From Dryocosmus kuriphilus (lineage: Eukaryota; Arthropoda; Insecta; Hymenoptera; Cynipidae), in contig CM076195.1 of the NCBI GenBank assembly GCA_038277395.1, positions 53,887,551 through 53,951,550 on the forward strand: 64,000 nt of DNA. The letters run 5' to 3'. Shown in pieces: positions 1 to 11,809 of the stretch. Within the stretch, counting starts at the first letter, position 1; each line of letters begins with the position of its first letter. Made by a program: the position numbers and the translations under genes. The notes below the pieces were generated by a model, which did not search any database, was not told where the DNA came from, and was given only the letters and a program-made list of their open reading frames with translations.

Positions 1-1691
1 TGCAAACAGAGGCTTCTTGAAAACTTGACAAATTTTTAAATAAAAAATTTGCGAGTGAAACAACGTTGCATGAGCAATCAATTGACTTAACTAAATTTGG
101 ATTTAGTTCTTTGTTAAAATAATTCAGGAAAATTTCCGCCCTTCTCTGGTATGTTATTAACTGAATATTTTTATCCGATACTTCTAAAACCATTTCAAAT
201 AAAGCACAGATTGATCTATGCTCCTTGACGTATTTATACACTTTTTCGCTGTCGGTGACTGCTGCTAATATGATTTGAAAAATACTGTCTAGAGGAAAAG
301 TGTTGGGCAATGAAAGTTTCGTTTTCTCCCAGGTTACTAGACGTAAACTGTGATCAATCCGATTTTTAATGATTGGCAGGGTGCGACTCTTGGAAGAAAT
401 AATCATGTCATTCAAATCCTGATTGTTCTTGGTAAGGTAGAAGGATTGTCTTTTTTTCTTTGTTCGTCCTAAGTCTCGCCAGTTTTCGACATCAGTGAGA
501 GCGATTCTGGTATCTTTAGTAGAACTTTCGGAACATGGGATGCAAATTCTTTTTTCTCCATAACCTTCTTCTTCTCCTTCTATCCTTGTGGAACATCCGT
601 CTAGCAAATGAATATTTGATCCACAAACAATACATGTATGGCTGCCAGAGGCAAGATCCCCATTTTTGCATGCCAAACATGCCGTCGCGACGATGAAATT
701 AAACTGTGATGATATGTTCTTCAAAGGACTTCGATCAACGCTTGCTTCTACTAGAAAACTCACAACTTGTGAGTGGATTTTGTCAGAAATTATAGAATTT
801 CTTTTTCTTTTTTCTTCAAATTGTGGAACAGTTAATGCTACTGTGAAGAATTATCTAACCCTTGCGATTCCTTCTGGCTGTCTACAGAGATTTTATTTTT
901 AGATATGTTAGAACAATCAATTAATTTTAGTTTTCCATTGTAGTACTTGACGAGAGATTCTACCGCTACATCTATTCTTTCTTCGTTTGTCAGAACCTGT
1001 TTTTTAATAGTTTTAAATTCACTTTCTACAGGAGCGCTGCTAGCTGGTACTCGGCCATATTTAAAATTGTCTCGTCGAATACAGGAACATACAGGAATCG
1101 TGCGCTTGAGCTTAAGAAGGCGAGTGGCAAATTTAGGACAATGTCGTGGATTCAAATCGTCACCTATTTCATTTTTTATCTTGAGGTCCACTTCTTCTTC
1201 TATCGATAATGCCCAATTTTTGAACAAGCCTTTCTTTTCTTTTCTGGAAGTATCTTGTACACTTTCCTCTTCTTGTTCAGAATCATCGTTTTTGTCTTCT
1301 TGAAAAATGGAGTCAACAATTCCTTCTATTTCAGATGCTGTCTTTTTTATCAAGTTCTTAATAAAATCTATAGAAGTTTTGAGAGATGCTGCTCCATGAC
1401 CTGCCGTTTCGCTTTTTGATACAAAAAGAAGAGCGTCAATAATTCGTGTAGCTTCTATTTGATTTCGGCATAATGTTAGTTGACCTATAGAGAACAAGTA
1501 AAATCTTTTTACTTCCTTCTTTCATTTTTTAAAAAATCCGCCTAATTCTTCATGTAATGTGCGACATCGATTCGAATGTATGTTCGCGGTATTTCGTCTT
1601 TCATACATGTTTCTACGTAGATTTCAATTGTCTCGATTCCAGTAAATGCCCAGCAACAAGCATTGAGTAACGCCTTGGACGAATCGCAAAC

Positions 1692-2201
1692 CTGTTAATT
1701 ATACAACTACAAAGTTAAATATGACAATTACCTCTGTTAGCGACTTATAAAAGGAATGTTTAAAAGGGGAATTTAAATTAAAGACTCTAGTATAGATTTT
1801 TAAGAGAGAGGGCACTGATCGAGAGCGGAGAGAGTTCGGGCGTGTGTGAGCGAGTGTGCGTAGTGGATGAGCGTGCTGCGTGGCAGGGAGTTGGATCGAG
1901 CGACTAGGAAAGGCGTATTGATTGTCTCTGAGCATGATTCCAACAAAATCTTTGAGCGTTGTTTGTGATAATGATTCACGAGTATATTCGAGTGCTATCC
2001 TGTAGTATTTCAATGAGTGTTTTATACTAAATATATACTTTAAATGGATCTCTGGTGCATTATTCGTAAGCTGAACCTAAAGCGTGGACCTATAGAATAA
2101 TTCTTTAAGACCTCTCGTATATTAAAATCAAAATTAATATAATTTGCTGATGCTTGTCAAATAAATTTTCGAAAAATATTATAAAATGAACAGATTCGTA
2201 C
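1692..2201 (-). other. Intron 2 of the MULE-type gene (510 nt)
   Basis: The donor GTACGA lies right after PKEV and the acceptor TTAACAG right before VCDSSK. The join gives the expected PKEVVCD-type motif around the second catalytic Asp with no base gained or lost. Inside is a GA/GT-rich stretch at 1800-1900 with no recognised product. Confidence 0.7.
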
Positions 2202-2868
2202 CACTTCTTTGGGATATTCTGCACCAGATTGAATCCAACGCATCAGCCACGTGCTGATAGTAACGGTATCTTGGCGTTCAGAAAACATCCCAAAAACAGC
2301 AAACTGTCCACTCAAAGAAAAAAGAACACCAAGATACAAAAAAAAAGTGTTGTGATTTTTCGCTGTCCACCTGTATGACGTATTTTGCCAATTTTCCAGT
2401 TGCATCTAAGCAGAGTCGACAGTCTCACTCACTTTCATCATGTAATTATACAAACGAATTTGATGCGGTGACCAAAAAAATACTTTTATAGGGTCAGATC
2501 CGATGTCCATCACAACATTTTGACCCTCTGGACATCTCTTAAATTTTGAGAGAGCCGTGATTCGGTTTGGGTCCCGATATTTTTTTTTTGTTGAAATTCA
2601 TATTTGGCATTTCTTAAAATATTTGCTTCGAATAAAAGTGGTGGTTTTTTCGAATCACTCTCCTTCATCATTTCAGCTGCTTTCTTTGATCTGTAAAATT
2701 CTGCAAATTCATGCTCCAATTTCGAGACTTCTTTTCGAGTTTCACCACGACACTGTCGTTTACCACAATTGCCATTGCCTGCAGAAGCTATGCATCGTAT
2801 TTTGATTATTTCCTCATGATCCAGGCATGGTAAAATATAACATAATTCACTTCTGCATTTGCAATGAC

Positions 2869-4492
2869 CTAAAGCAATTCAAAATATTAATTTTACATAA
2901 TTAGGATATATGTATATCATCGTAACAATAAAAAACTAAATATTTTATTAATGCGACCCACCCTTTAAGAGGTTCTTTTTGGCAAAAAATAAACACCTAC
3001 TTTTTGTTTTTTGAAATAAGAAATTCTAACTATAGGGTAAGTCGGGGAGAGATGGAACGTTGGGAGAGATGGAACACTTTCTCCGATACTTTCTCCCCCT
3101 CATAGACTATTCAGCCAATGGTGACGGCAGTCTGTGTAAATTTTGCCTTTCAACACCAAAGAAAAAGTTGAGTCGAATGGTTTCGCTGCTGCGATATCCA
3201 AAAAAGTTATTCTACTTCATATTTTGAGAATCGCATTTTGAAGGCCGAAAAATTCTTGCACTCGATTGCGTGGCCAGTTTTGTCTAGTGCTAATTATTTC
3301 TTCGTGTCAATATCATTGGCACTAATTATTGGGACCTCATAAAAATTACGTACGCCAATATTAACATCTTTCGATCGCGTATGCAATTACTAGATACCTA
3401 CTGATCCATCGCTACCTGCTTATCGGGAGAGATGGTACATTCTTTTCCGGGAGAGATGGAACAGATTGTTCGATAATTTGAATTTATATTTTGCGTCCTT
3501 GGTGTTATAAATTTTCATAAATTGTTAGAAATTATTTTAAAGCTAATAAAAATTAAAAAATTGGAATATTATTGTAAATTATACGTTTCCATGCAGAAAA
3601 TGCAAGCTTTGGTTCCACGGCTCGTGCTCAATTCACGACAACACTTGTATTGAATGCTTTCGAAATGAGAAGAAAGAGAAGTGAATGAACGCAACTGTTC
3701 GTAACGCTGATTTAGTAACCTTTTTTTCTATGTTATCGGAGTAATTTTATAATATTTTATGTGACAAACAGATTTTCAGAGTCACATCAACTGAGTGTTC
3801 CATCTCACCCGCAATGCTTCATCTGACCCCGAATTTGTTTTTTTTGTTTGTTTTTGTTTCCGGTACTATGAAACATTAAATTAGATAGAAAATCAATATC
3901 ACGGTTATAAAGTGAAGGGTTTATATAAAAGAAAATTGCATACGCGGTTTGAAGATGCGTAAACAAGATGATATGCGAGCCAACCAAAAGAAAAGTGTTC
4001 CATCTCACTCCCACTTACCATAAGTGTCCATTTTATTTGATGAGTTTAATTTTAATGGGTAAGCACATTACTGGGTTGTGAAACTGAAGTACTTATTTAA
4101 CTTATTTAACATATATATATATTTTTTTTTTTCATACCAATTTTTATTGAGGTTATATGACTAAAAGTGTCTTGCGCACTTAGTTAAAATTTTTTATTTC
4201 AATAAACAAAAAATAGTTGTTTATTTTTTTGTTAAAAGTATTTTATGCTTATACGTTTTTTATCACGTGTGTTAAATTACATTTTGTTATTTATTTGTTC
4301 TGTATTTATTTGTAATTGTAGCAAGACTTTGAAGTTGATTAATCTTAAAATTCATTATTTATCATACATTTTCGCTTAAAATTTCAATAAATAAAAATAG
4401 AGGTGTCAAATGCATTAGACACTTCAGATCATTATAAACGAATTAAATACTTTTCCTATTACATCCTTCATCTAAATTTTAAATACTCTTAC
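2869..4492 (-). other. Intron 1 of the MULE-type gene (1,624 nt)
   Basis: Donor GTAAGAG follows the codons for GGFK (exon ends at 4493). The acceptor TTGCTTTAG precedes GTCATTGC (exon resumes at 2868). Joining them completes a Gly codon and carries the frame directly into the Cys/His segment. Most of the intron is a separate MITE at 3035-4020. The rest is AT-rich with no recognisable content. Confidence 0.7.
3035..4020. mobile_element. MITE-like element with GGTAAGT...GAGATGGAAC inverted ends
   Basis: The left end (GGTAAGTCGGGGAGAGATGG, 3036) and the right end in reverse complement (GGTAAGTGGGAGTGAGATGG, ending 4019) are inverted repeats. The motif GGGAGAGATGGWAC recurs inside at about 3424 and 3451, and in inverted form at about 3796 and 3994. 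There is no credible ORF. It is about 985 bp, so non-autonomous. The target duplication is unclear: TA-rich bases flank both ends. It sits inside intron 1 of the MULE-type gene. Confidence 0.6.
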
Positions 4493-5234
4493 CTTTGAAG
4501 CCTCCAGATTCTTTGCCTAAATTCAAGTAATTGCTTTGAAAATGATAAACATGACAGAGACGATAATGGTCATAAATTTTTTTAGCCATAAGTTCGGCCC
4601 ATTTATGAGGTTGCAAGACGTTCACAACACGCATCCGTTTTTTTGCCTTTTTTTTTTCTTGTACTGTCTGCATGTTTCGACAATCAATTCATTAAATTCT
4701 GCTTTTCGAAATGTCATAGTAAAAATTAAACTGGATTTTTCTTCACAGTCAGAGTCTTCGTTAGTTTTTGATGACACACTAGGAATTGACTGATGTTCTG
4801 CTTGCTACATTCTCGTTTGTGCCTAGCAGTGATTTAAAAAAATTAAATCTATCATTTACCACATGCGAATATAGAGAAGCTGGTTTTATTTTATTTGAAA
4901 GTTCTTCCGAAATAAATGTCCAAATAGAATTTATTTTCGACACAATTTCTTTTTGACCGCTCTCAGTTTCACAGGCAATTTCATCTTTATATTCCAATAA
5001 TGCTTTGATTATCAGCTGGCTGTTTATTGAAGGTGGACGTCCTCCAGACATTTTAGTTAAATATAAATTGTACTCTGATCCACACACACACGTGTTTACG
5101 GCAATAGAAGACTGTCGACTTTTTAAATTACATTTTGAGGTATCTGAAACGAGTATCTTTTTAAAGACAGGATTTTTTATGTTACGTCTAACTTGTTCGT
5201 TCAACTCAGATCCTAACTGTCGAATGGTCTTCAT

Positions 5235-6029
5235 TCTTTTTTTATATACTTAATATTTTCAAGTAATAAAAAAATTAGGTATTCGTAATTAAGTAGTATG
5301 TATTTTCCAACAACTTTTCTTATTTATGTGCTTACAATGCTTTGTTTTCATTTCATTCTTGCTTTTAACCTAGAAAGAGCTGAATGCGCTTTGAAGTATA
5401 AACTAAAAACAAAATTACATATTACTTATACTTAAAGCGAAATACAGAAATTTATTTATGATAAGATATCAGTAATTACCAATTATTGCCATGAACTTGC
5501 ACTTCACACGATGAATTTCACTATATTTTCCAATAAAAAAGCACGAGAATAAAGACGAAGAAACTGGCCTGTAAACTCCACGTGTTCGTTGTTAGCGAAT
5601 AGCGATCAAAGCAAACCAAGAAAGCAAACAGCGTTTTACTAATGCGCGTGCGTGACCGACCTGACCGGCTGAGTTTAGGCAGTGCATCTTACTTCGGTCA
5701 GTCAATTAGGATATGTAGTTTGACATCACGCACCGTTTCAATTTTTAAATGTAATTTAAAAAAATCTGCCGGTTTCGCGGGCACACATTCTCATCGCGCG
5801 CTCGGTGTTTATGGATTGTACAAACCTTTATATTAAAAATTCCAAAAGAAATTATATTACTTAAGGCTCTATCGCCCTTAAGGAATACATTCTCATCATG
5901 ACACACGCGCTTTGCGCTCGACAATTACATTTTTTTAAAACAAGTTGTAGATTGATAAAGTTTTTTTGTGATTTTCCAAATTTTCACAATACAGGATGTC
6001 GATTCTTAAAATTAAAACGATGAGTCTTA
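5235..6029. other. Region upstream of the MULE-type gene, no gene seen
   Basis: AT-rich with a more GC-balanced patch at 5640-5800. Short open frames here match nothing I know. It presumably holds the promoter side and outer end of the MULE element, but I could not find a terminal inverted repeat. Confidence 0.4.
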
Positions 6030-6770
6030 TAAATAAATTTTGTAGCTCTTTCCCACGTGAACAATTCTGCTTGTCATATTTTCCCATATCTTGCATAGTT
6101 TTGCTGAAAAGTGGTTTCCTTTATATTTCATAATATATTTCACGAATTACTCAAAAACTACGCGTCTGTTCAAAAAAGATAATAGCCCTGCCGATAGAAA
6201 ATCTCAGGATATTCTCAGGCGTGTTCTCAGGACGGTTTCAGGCTTTCTTCAGGCTCTATTTGAACGATTTCGTCTCTAGAGATAGTCTGAGGTCTAAGAG
6301 ATTTGGGATTTACGAGCCTTCAGGCCATTTAAAAGCCCTACCTGAAACATTAAAAACTGCTACCTGAGAGCCTGCGTCTCAGAAGCTTCTCTGGCCTGAG
6401 AATCTCCAGGCATTTTCCAGTGATTTCTATCGGTAGGGAGAGAACAAATTTGTAGAGCTTTTTGAGGTGAACAACTTTGTTTACTATCATTTTTTTCGTA
6501 TCTTGTATAGTTTGGCGAGAAATTTGAAATTTTTAATTTTTAATAAAGTTTTATCGATTAAAACAAAAACCGTGCATTTTATCAAAAAATGGTTTAAACA
6601 AAATTTGTAGATTTTTTTGAGATGAATAATTTTACATTCTTACATTTTTTGGTATCTCTCATCGTTTAGCCGGAAAATGGATTTTTTGATTTTGTCGAAA
6701 CCGTTTTTGATGGATAAAACCATAACCGTTGGTCAAAAACCGCTGGTTAACGAACTCGTCATTTCTCTTT
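6030..6770. repeat. Degenerate roughly 150-bp repeat units, interrupted by a MITE
   Basis: The phrase AATTTGTAG, a short gap, then TTTTGAG and TGAAYAA recurs near 6038, 6448 and 6605. Each is followed by a similar T-rich stretch and an AAACCGT block. The first two units are separated by the insertion at 6186-6438. Non-coding, dispersed-repeat type. Confidence 0.5.
6186..6438. mobile_element. Small MITE (253 bp) with CCCTRCCGATAGAAA inverted ends
   Basis: The left end CCCTGCCGATAGAAAATC and the right end in reverse complement CCCTACCGATAGAAATC form inverted repeats of about 17 bp. The interior is rich in CCTGAG/CTCAGG words in both orientations and could fold on itself. No ORF. It interrupts the surrounding repeat units. 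Confidence 0.7.
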
Positions 6771-7291
6771 ACCCCTCAAAGGAGCGTACCAAAGCGCCAC
6801 TCCAATCCGATTAGTCCTTCGAAAGTTATCGTGGGAACAGGCTCCAACGACGACGACGACAACGACGACGACAACAGACAGACAGACACCGTCGTAAAAA
6901 CCGTTTTTTTCGGATTTCGGGGGGTTTTAAAACGTGGAGATTTCATGAAATCCGCGAAAGTCAAATTTTACATAAATCTAATACCTTCTCTGATGAGAAT
7001 GTAAAAATTTTATCTATTATTCCCAATCTAAGCATTGTTAGCTAGACCACAAGCCGATATGTCTTAAATCGGTAGGAATTGACTTCGCAAACGGGGCGTG
7101 ACGTCAAACTAAATATCCTAATTGGGTATTTCAGATTCGGTGGGGAGAATCCAAGATGGATGCACACCGAGAGCCAAACAATAATACTAATTGCATGGGA
7201 CTAAACCTCATTATTAGATTTATGTAAAATTTGACTTTCGCGGATTTCATGAAATCTCCACGTTTTGAGACCTCCTGAAATCGAAAAAAAT
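6771..7291. repeat. Dispersed repeat with CGA/GACA tract and an 80-bp inverted repeat
   Basis: A CGACGA / GACAGACA microsatellite at 6849-6890 precedes an arm at 6903-6983 containing AACGTGGAGATTTCATGAAA. The same arm appears inverted at 7212-7290, about 230 bp away. The intervening segment holds nothing I recognise. The arms are well matched, so they could form a stem. Confidence 0.65.
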
Positions 7292-8255
7292 CTTGTATAT
7301 TACAGTTATTAGGGTGGATGCTTCGCCAGCTTGATGGCAACTTAGCGAAGCACCTCGTAATTTATAAACAATGTTAGCAACGAAATTTCATTTTGCGCAA
7401 CTATTTAGCAACAAATAAGCGGCAAATTTTTAGTCCTTAACAAAAATATCGTATCTTGTATATTACAGTTATTGGGGTGAATGTTTGGCCAACTTGACGT
7501 CAAATTAGCGAAGCAACTCGTAATTTTTAAACAATGTTAGCAACGAAATTTCATTTTGCTCAACTAATTAGCAACAAATAAGCGGCAAATTTTTAGTCCT
7601 TAACAAAAATATCGTATCTTGTATATCACAGTTATTAGGGTGGATGCTTCGCCAGCTTGATGGCAGCTTAGCGAAGCACCTCGTAATTTTTAAACAATGT
7701 TAGCAACAAAATTTATTTTTGCGTAAATAATTAGCAATAAATAAGCGGCAATTTTTTAGTCCTTAAGAAAAGTATCGTACCTTGCAAATTACAGTTATTG
7801 GGGTGAATGTTTCGCCAACTTGACGTCAAATTAGCGAAGCACACCTCGTAATTTTTAAACAATGTTAGCAACGAAATTTGTTTTTGCGCGACTAATTAGC
7901 AAAAAATAAGCGGCAAATTTTTAGTCCTTAATAAAAATATCGTATCTTGGAAATTACAGTTTTTGGGGTGGATGTGTTGCCAACTTGACGTCAACTTAGC
8001 GAAGCACCACGTAATTTTAAAATAATGTTAGCAACAAAATTTGATTTTGCGTAACTAATTAGCAACAAATAAGCGGCAAATTTTCAGTCCTTAACAAAAA
8101 TATCGTATCTTGTAAATTACGGTTATTGGGGTGGATGCTTCGCCGACTTGACGTCAACTTAGCGAAGCACCTCGTAATTTTTAAAAAATGTTGGCAACAA
8201 AATTTGGTTTTGCTCAACTAATTAGCAGAAAATAAGCGGCAAATTTTTGGTCCTG
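7292..8255. repeat. Tandem satellite, six copies of a 163-bp unit
   Basis: Units start with CTTGTATATTAC or a close variant at 7292, 7455, 7618, 7781, 7946 and 8109, giving periods of 163, 163, 163, 165 and 163. Each unit carries a near-palindrome, TGCTTCGC ... TTGACGTCAA ... GCGAAGCA; copies 1 and 3 have TTGATGGCAA in the centre. Each also has a tail of AATAAGCGGCAAATTTTTAG type. The array begins exactly at the end of the inverted-repeat arm, so the two may be one composite element. Confidence 0.85.
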
Positions 8256-9804
8256 CAATGGTTATTATTTCATAAATATTATACTTTGCCATTCGTGCTT
8301 CACATTTTTATGTTATATTGCACCCCAAACATGTATTTTATATTATTTTACAGTATATTTTTTGCCTACCTTACAATAATTTATGTATTTCAATGCAAAT
8401 GATGTGAAAAAATGATTTAGAAATTTATTCCGTTACATTTAATTCATTATTTCTTCATATTCTGAGTTTCACCGCAACGTGAAAGTACAAAAGTGATTCA
8501 CAACTTTTTTCCCATCAATAATTACAAGAAATATTATGAGTTATTGGGCAAAAATTTCCGGAAAATTCCCGTGCTGGCCGGAGAATCCAGAAGCTGGGAA
8601 ACTGAGATCTGCTACACGTACTCCCGCATACAAGCGGCGGCGTGTTGATGAACATTTGCGTCTGGTTTGAGTTCGTCCTACGCGGGGAGTGGCTGGAAGT
8701 TTTATAAAACCGATGATCCAGCAACCTATGGTCTCGCCATTGGGGTTATGGAGTACATTCAAGCCGCCTCTTTCACGAAGTCTTCCATCTTGGTTACTAT
8801 GGCAAACTAAGATCTATGCACTTCCAACAGATTCTCACACGCGACAGAGTTCATCGATGGTGAGAGTTTATCCGCACTATAGTAACATAAAACAATGTCA
8901 TGGCTTAAACGTTCTTACTCTTCACTTCTTAAACAGTTGCCTTCATCATCATCACGACATTCAATATTTAAAGGAAATCTACTTTTGTCAGATTACAGTA
9001 GTGATTTAACTTTCAAATAGCATATCATTTTAAAAAGCAAAGAAAGTTCTATATTACAACGTTATAAACATATTGAGTTGCATAATTTTACGCGAACTTC
9101 ATATCAGAAACAAAATTAAATTTCCTGTGCATTTTTAAGTAATAAATAAAATTCAACTCAAAAATCCTCAGGATACATGATAAAATTTCTAGTTGCAGTT
9201 CTTATATTTGCAATTTATAAAGCAAGTAGTTGCATATAGTTTGATTTTACAACCTACCAATGTTTCCGTGCAGGACAAAATGTTGCCTTATAGGATTTGC
9301 AGAGCAGAAAGTTTGCTATCCAGCGATGCTGCTGTGTAGAATTATGAAAATAGGGCAGCTTCCTAATGATTATATCTAGTGCTGAAGGAATGACAGCTCA
9401 GGAAATTCAAATTCAAACAATCGAAGACTGTCCATCGTGAAATTTTAATTTCATCCCAACGAAGTATTTCCACTGCCATATAAAGTGAGAGAGCGGGGAA
9501 TTTCTACTTAGCCATTAATAGGAATGAGTAGAACTTAACAGTACTGTGAGTTAAGGTGGGTTGCTCGTTTACAGGATTAAGACCATAAGAAATTTGCTAC
9601 TATATGCATACTTTCTTAATCCCTGATAATGTAAAGATTAGCCCGAAAAGGATATGGCATAATAGTATATTAAATTCTCAATAAACTTAAGAGATTTAAA
9701 CAAAGGTTAAGTTTTTATAAAAGGAAACAGTTATTTTTAGAACGTTTAAGAGCAGATTATTGACACTAAAGTTTCTCAAGAGCACAAAGTCTTTGAAATT
9801 AGGT
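8256..9804. other. No gene recognised
   Basis: Mostly AT-rich sequence. A GC-richer patch at 8560-8840 gives short overlapping open frames on both strands with no recognisable product. PolB similarity starts just after. Confidence 0.4.
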
Positions 9805-11795
9805 ACTTGCTGAGGTACAGCTACAATGATTCCCTTTCATTCTACAATTCATGCCCTGAGGTAGTAGAACCAGCAAAATATTTTGCTCCGAAGTTGCGAT
9901 AATTGCAACTAACTGTGATAAGATACTCTCAACTCTAGTTCCGATGCAGAAATTAACCCCGGTGCAACAGAAACCTTTCAGTGACGCCACCACTTGTCCC
10001 ATCTGTCAGAAAGCTCTACACCTACCGACAATGAAGATTTGTGATCACTGTCATCTGACTGGAAAATATCGTGACCTCGCGCATAAACATTATAATCTAT
10101 CTTACCAAGTCTCGAACATCATGCCTGTTGTGTTTCACAAACTGAATGGATAAGATGCTCACTTTGTCATATGTGATATTTCTACGCAATTTATAGGTAA
10201 AGTGGAAGTTCTGGCATTAAATAAAGAAAAGTATATCTCCTTTACAAAATATGTTGAGGGAATACAGATAAAAGTCCCATTCATTGACTCTTTTAGATTC
10301 ATGGCATCTTCGTTAGAATAGTTGGCATCGAATCTCACCGAATATAAACTTTTAAGTGCAATATTTTCTGGAATCGAGAGTGAGAAAGTTCAACTTTTTA
10401 AGAGATAAAAGGTGTTCTCCAAAATGAATACACGGACTCGAGGGTCAAACTGAAAGAACATCATTTTCCACCAACAACAACGTTTTATGGCACTCTGAAT
10501 GACTCATAAATATCGAATAACGACTACGAAAATGCACAACTGGTATGGCATGCATTCAGTGTTAAAACTCTCGGTGAATATGCGGAACTATACATGAAGA
10601 CCTACATGCTGCTGTTGGCTGATATGTTTGGAAATTTTCGAGAACAGTGTTTCAGGGCTTATGATCTCGATCCAGAACCCCGCTATACGACTCCTGGCTT
10701 GACATGGGATGCCCTGCTCAAATATGTAAGGGCGAGATTTAAATTCTACACTGATGTTGACATACTGTTGATGATTAAGCAAGGCAGAAGAGGTGGAGAG
10801 AGTCAATGCTCCATCCGATATGCCACTGCCAACAACAAGTCCATGATAGTTTTCAATGAAAGTGGGGAGATCAATTTCTACTGTATATTTTGATGCAAAT
10901 AACCTTTACGGTTGGGCAATTGGTTAACCCCTTCCTTACGGTCGCTTCGAGTGGGTTACATATTTGAACAATTTTGATTTTAATATTCAAGATAATTGAC
11001 GTATTCGTTATATACTAGTAGTTGATTTGTACGTGCCACCCAAACTTCATGATCAGCACAATTTACTTTTCTATTCAGGACACTCGAAACCACCGAAATC
11101 GAACCGTGAGAAGATTTCTACTGCTTTATAGCTCAAAGAAAAGTAAGTTCTTCATTACAGGGCTCTCAAAAATGGAGTTCTATTAATAAGAATTCACAAA
11201 ACAGTTAAATTTAAGCAGTTGACGTCTCTCTAGAGTTACATAGATTATAATACTAAAATGAGAACGGAAGCAAATAATGAATTTGAAAAGCACTTGTACA
11301 AATTGATGAATAATTCAGTTTACTGTAAGGCAACGCAAAAAGTACGAAAGCACGTAAATATGCAACTCGTTAAAAAGTGGGACGGTAGGTATGGAGCAGA
11401 AGCCCTCATTGTTAACTGAACTTTCATAGCCGAGCATTTTTCAGTGAAAAACTCATGGCCATCGAGGTAAGAAAGACAGATTTTTGTTCAATAAACCAAT
11501 CTAGGTAGGTATCACAATGCCAAATGTATCTAAAGCACTAATGCATGATTTTCACTATGGCTACATGCGTAAGAAGTATGGTAATGATTGTAAATAAATG
11601 TACACAGTTACGGATAGTTCAATATATAAAGTGAAATTTGAGGACATTTATGGCGATATGAAATGAAATATTCACCAATTCGACGTATCAGATTATCCAC
11701 AAGACAATATTTTCCGAATGCGGCAAGAGAATAAGAAATTTTTTCGGTTTGATGAAAGACGAATATAATTTTCAAACCAATGAAGATCACAGAGC
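9805..11795 (+). pseudogene. Protein-primed family B DNA polymerase, copy A, N-terminally truncated
   Basis: A protein-primed family B polymerase of the Polinton/adintovirus-like type that is scattered through insect genomes. Visible in order: an endonuclease VII-like Cys/His knot (CPIC ... DHCHLTGKYRDLAH, 9990-10085); a PVVFHKLNG exonuclease motif (10125); DLDP and a TTPG segment (10660-10700); RRGGESQCS (10785); DANNLYGWAI (10890, after a frameshift); KLMNNSVYCKATQKVRKHV (about 11310); GYMRKKYGNDCK (11560). The catalytic motif reads YTVTDS instead of YTDTDS (about 11605), so a metal-binding Asp is lost. Many stops and frameshifts. The N-terminal third seen in copies B and C is missing. A LINE 3' fragment follows immediately. 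Whether the source was a Polinton-like transposon or a related virus cannot be told from PolB alone. Confidence 0.8.
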
Positions 11796-11809
11796 TCACA
11801 TAAGAGAAA

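Larger units (their letters stand above)
1..5234 (-). pseudogene. MULE-type (Mutator-like) transposase gene, decayed, runs off the left edge
   Basis: Reading right to left: an N-terminal helical region (5234-4779), a W-rich linker (4673-4493), a Cys/His segment starting HCKCRSEL (from 2868), a WSPHQIRLYNYM stretch, then the DDE core. Core pieces are LDATGKLAK (near 2400), GAEYPKEV joined across an intron to VCDSSKALLNA (near 1690), and IRIDVAHYMK (near 1570). A SAPVESEFKTIK region (near 1000) and a C-terminal zinc domain with CLAC, CIVCG and CIPC pairs (near 680-540) follow; the frame is open to base 1. This order matches insect MULE-like transposases as I know them. Breaks: frameshifts near 4800, in the A-run near 4640, in the nine-A run near 2340, near 1520 and near 840; an in-frame TAG near 1548. 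The gene is therefore inactive as written. Several shifts fall in homopolymers, so assembly error may explain part of them. Confidence 0.75.

Noticed and set aside
4779..5234. Stand-alone host gene of 151 residues
   Set aside because: It joins downstream minus-strand exons of the MULE-type gene in the expected domain order, so it is the N-terminal part of that transposase.
7292..8255. Regular repeats considered as a CRISPR array
   Set aside because: Units are 163 bp in direct tandem with no unique spacers, and the context is eukaryotic.
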